NCBI GenBank assembly: GCA_034687125.1
Contig: JAQGBZ010000576.1
Span: forward strand, 1 to 30,068
Direction: 5' to 3'
Length of the DNA stretch: 30,068 nt
Source: Neelides folsomi
Taxonomy: Eukaryota > Arthropoda > Collembola > Neelipleona > Neelidae
This document shows, piece by piece, positions 29,904 to 30,068 of the stretch (its first letter is position 1; the number at the start of each line of letters is the position of its first letter). The notes beneath the pieces are model-generated. The model was not told the origin of the DNA and searched no databases. It worked only from the letters and a program-made list of their open reading frames with translations. The translations under genes and the position numbers were made by a program.

Positions 29904-30068
29904 GTAGAATTGACACATTTTGATGATAAAGAATCTGAGCTTCGAACATGGTCCGAATCACAATGGCCACAATAAAATTCATTGGAAAAATGGGAGCCTA
30001 AAGTTATGGCATAATATGTATTGGCATAGGTAAACATTGGCATAATTGTATTGGCCTAAGTATCTTAT

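Noticed and set aside
1..30068. CRISPR arrays, rRNA, tRNA, bacterial operon signals
   Set aside because: None seen. The tandem repeats at 1-140 are coding minisatellites without spacers, and the gene structures are eukaryotic.

Overview
This is a eukaryotic window: AT-rich, with spliceosomal introns (mostly about 85-160 bp, clean GT/AG), and a metazoan, probably arthropod, gene set. Two gene families are decisive: a divergent ionotropic-receptor-type channel, and secreted Thr-rich proteins with MOXD1-type DOMON domains. A hexapod is the best guess. Which order cannot be read from the sequence. Exon models below were built by hand from splice sites and reading frame; nearly every junction keeps frame exactly.

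Layout. 1-10855, minus strand: three secreted-protein genes. The first (5656 down past the window start) is a multi-exon mucin-like protein with at least four DOMON domains. The second (7915-7185) is a glycine-rich secreted protein. The third (10855-8572) is a short one-DOMON paralogue of the first, with an almost identical N-terminal domain. 11817-13811, plus strand: an intact single-exon IR-like channel. 14055-16333, minus strand: a tail-to-tail IR pseudogene split by a 1.1 kb hAT element (14592-15703) with a perfect 8 bp target duplication. 16388-16526: a direct-orientation copy of the intact IR's promoter region. 16920-18012, plus: a four-exon L-xylulose/carbonyl reductase (DCXR-type SDR). 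19039-20054, plus: a three-exon LYSMD-type LysM protein. 20055-24712: 4.7 kb with no gene that I can support. 24713-26476, plus: a two-exon 88-aa homeodomain protein that looks like HOPX. 28266-29075 and 29491-29903, plus: decayed trypsin-like protease and LDLa-repeat sequences.

Mobile DNA: the hAT derivative, three TA-flanked inverted-repeat (MITE-like) elements at 6827, 9745 and 27138, and several small hairpins. The most interesting items are the modular mucin-DOMON gene, in which each DOMON is cut by phase-0 introns into three cassettes and the protein seems to carry no copper-monooxygenase or cytochrome b561 part within the window; the HOPX-like homeodomain; and the IR pair whose promoter blocks lie in direct orientation while the gene bodies are inverted.

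How they work together: the DOMON and glycine-rich genes look like an extracellular-matrix or mucus cluster. The other genes are ordinary, separately acting cellular genes and share no evident pathway.
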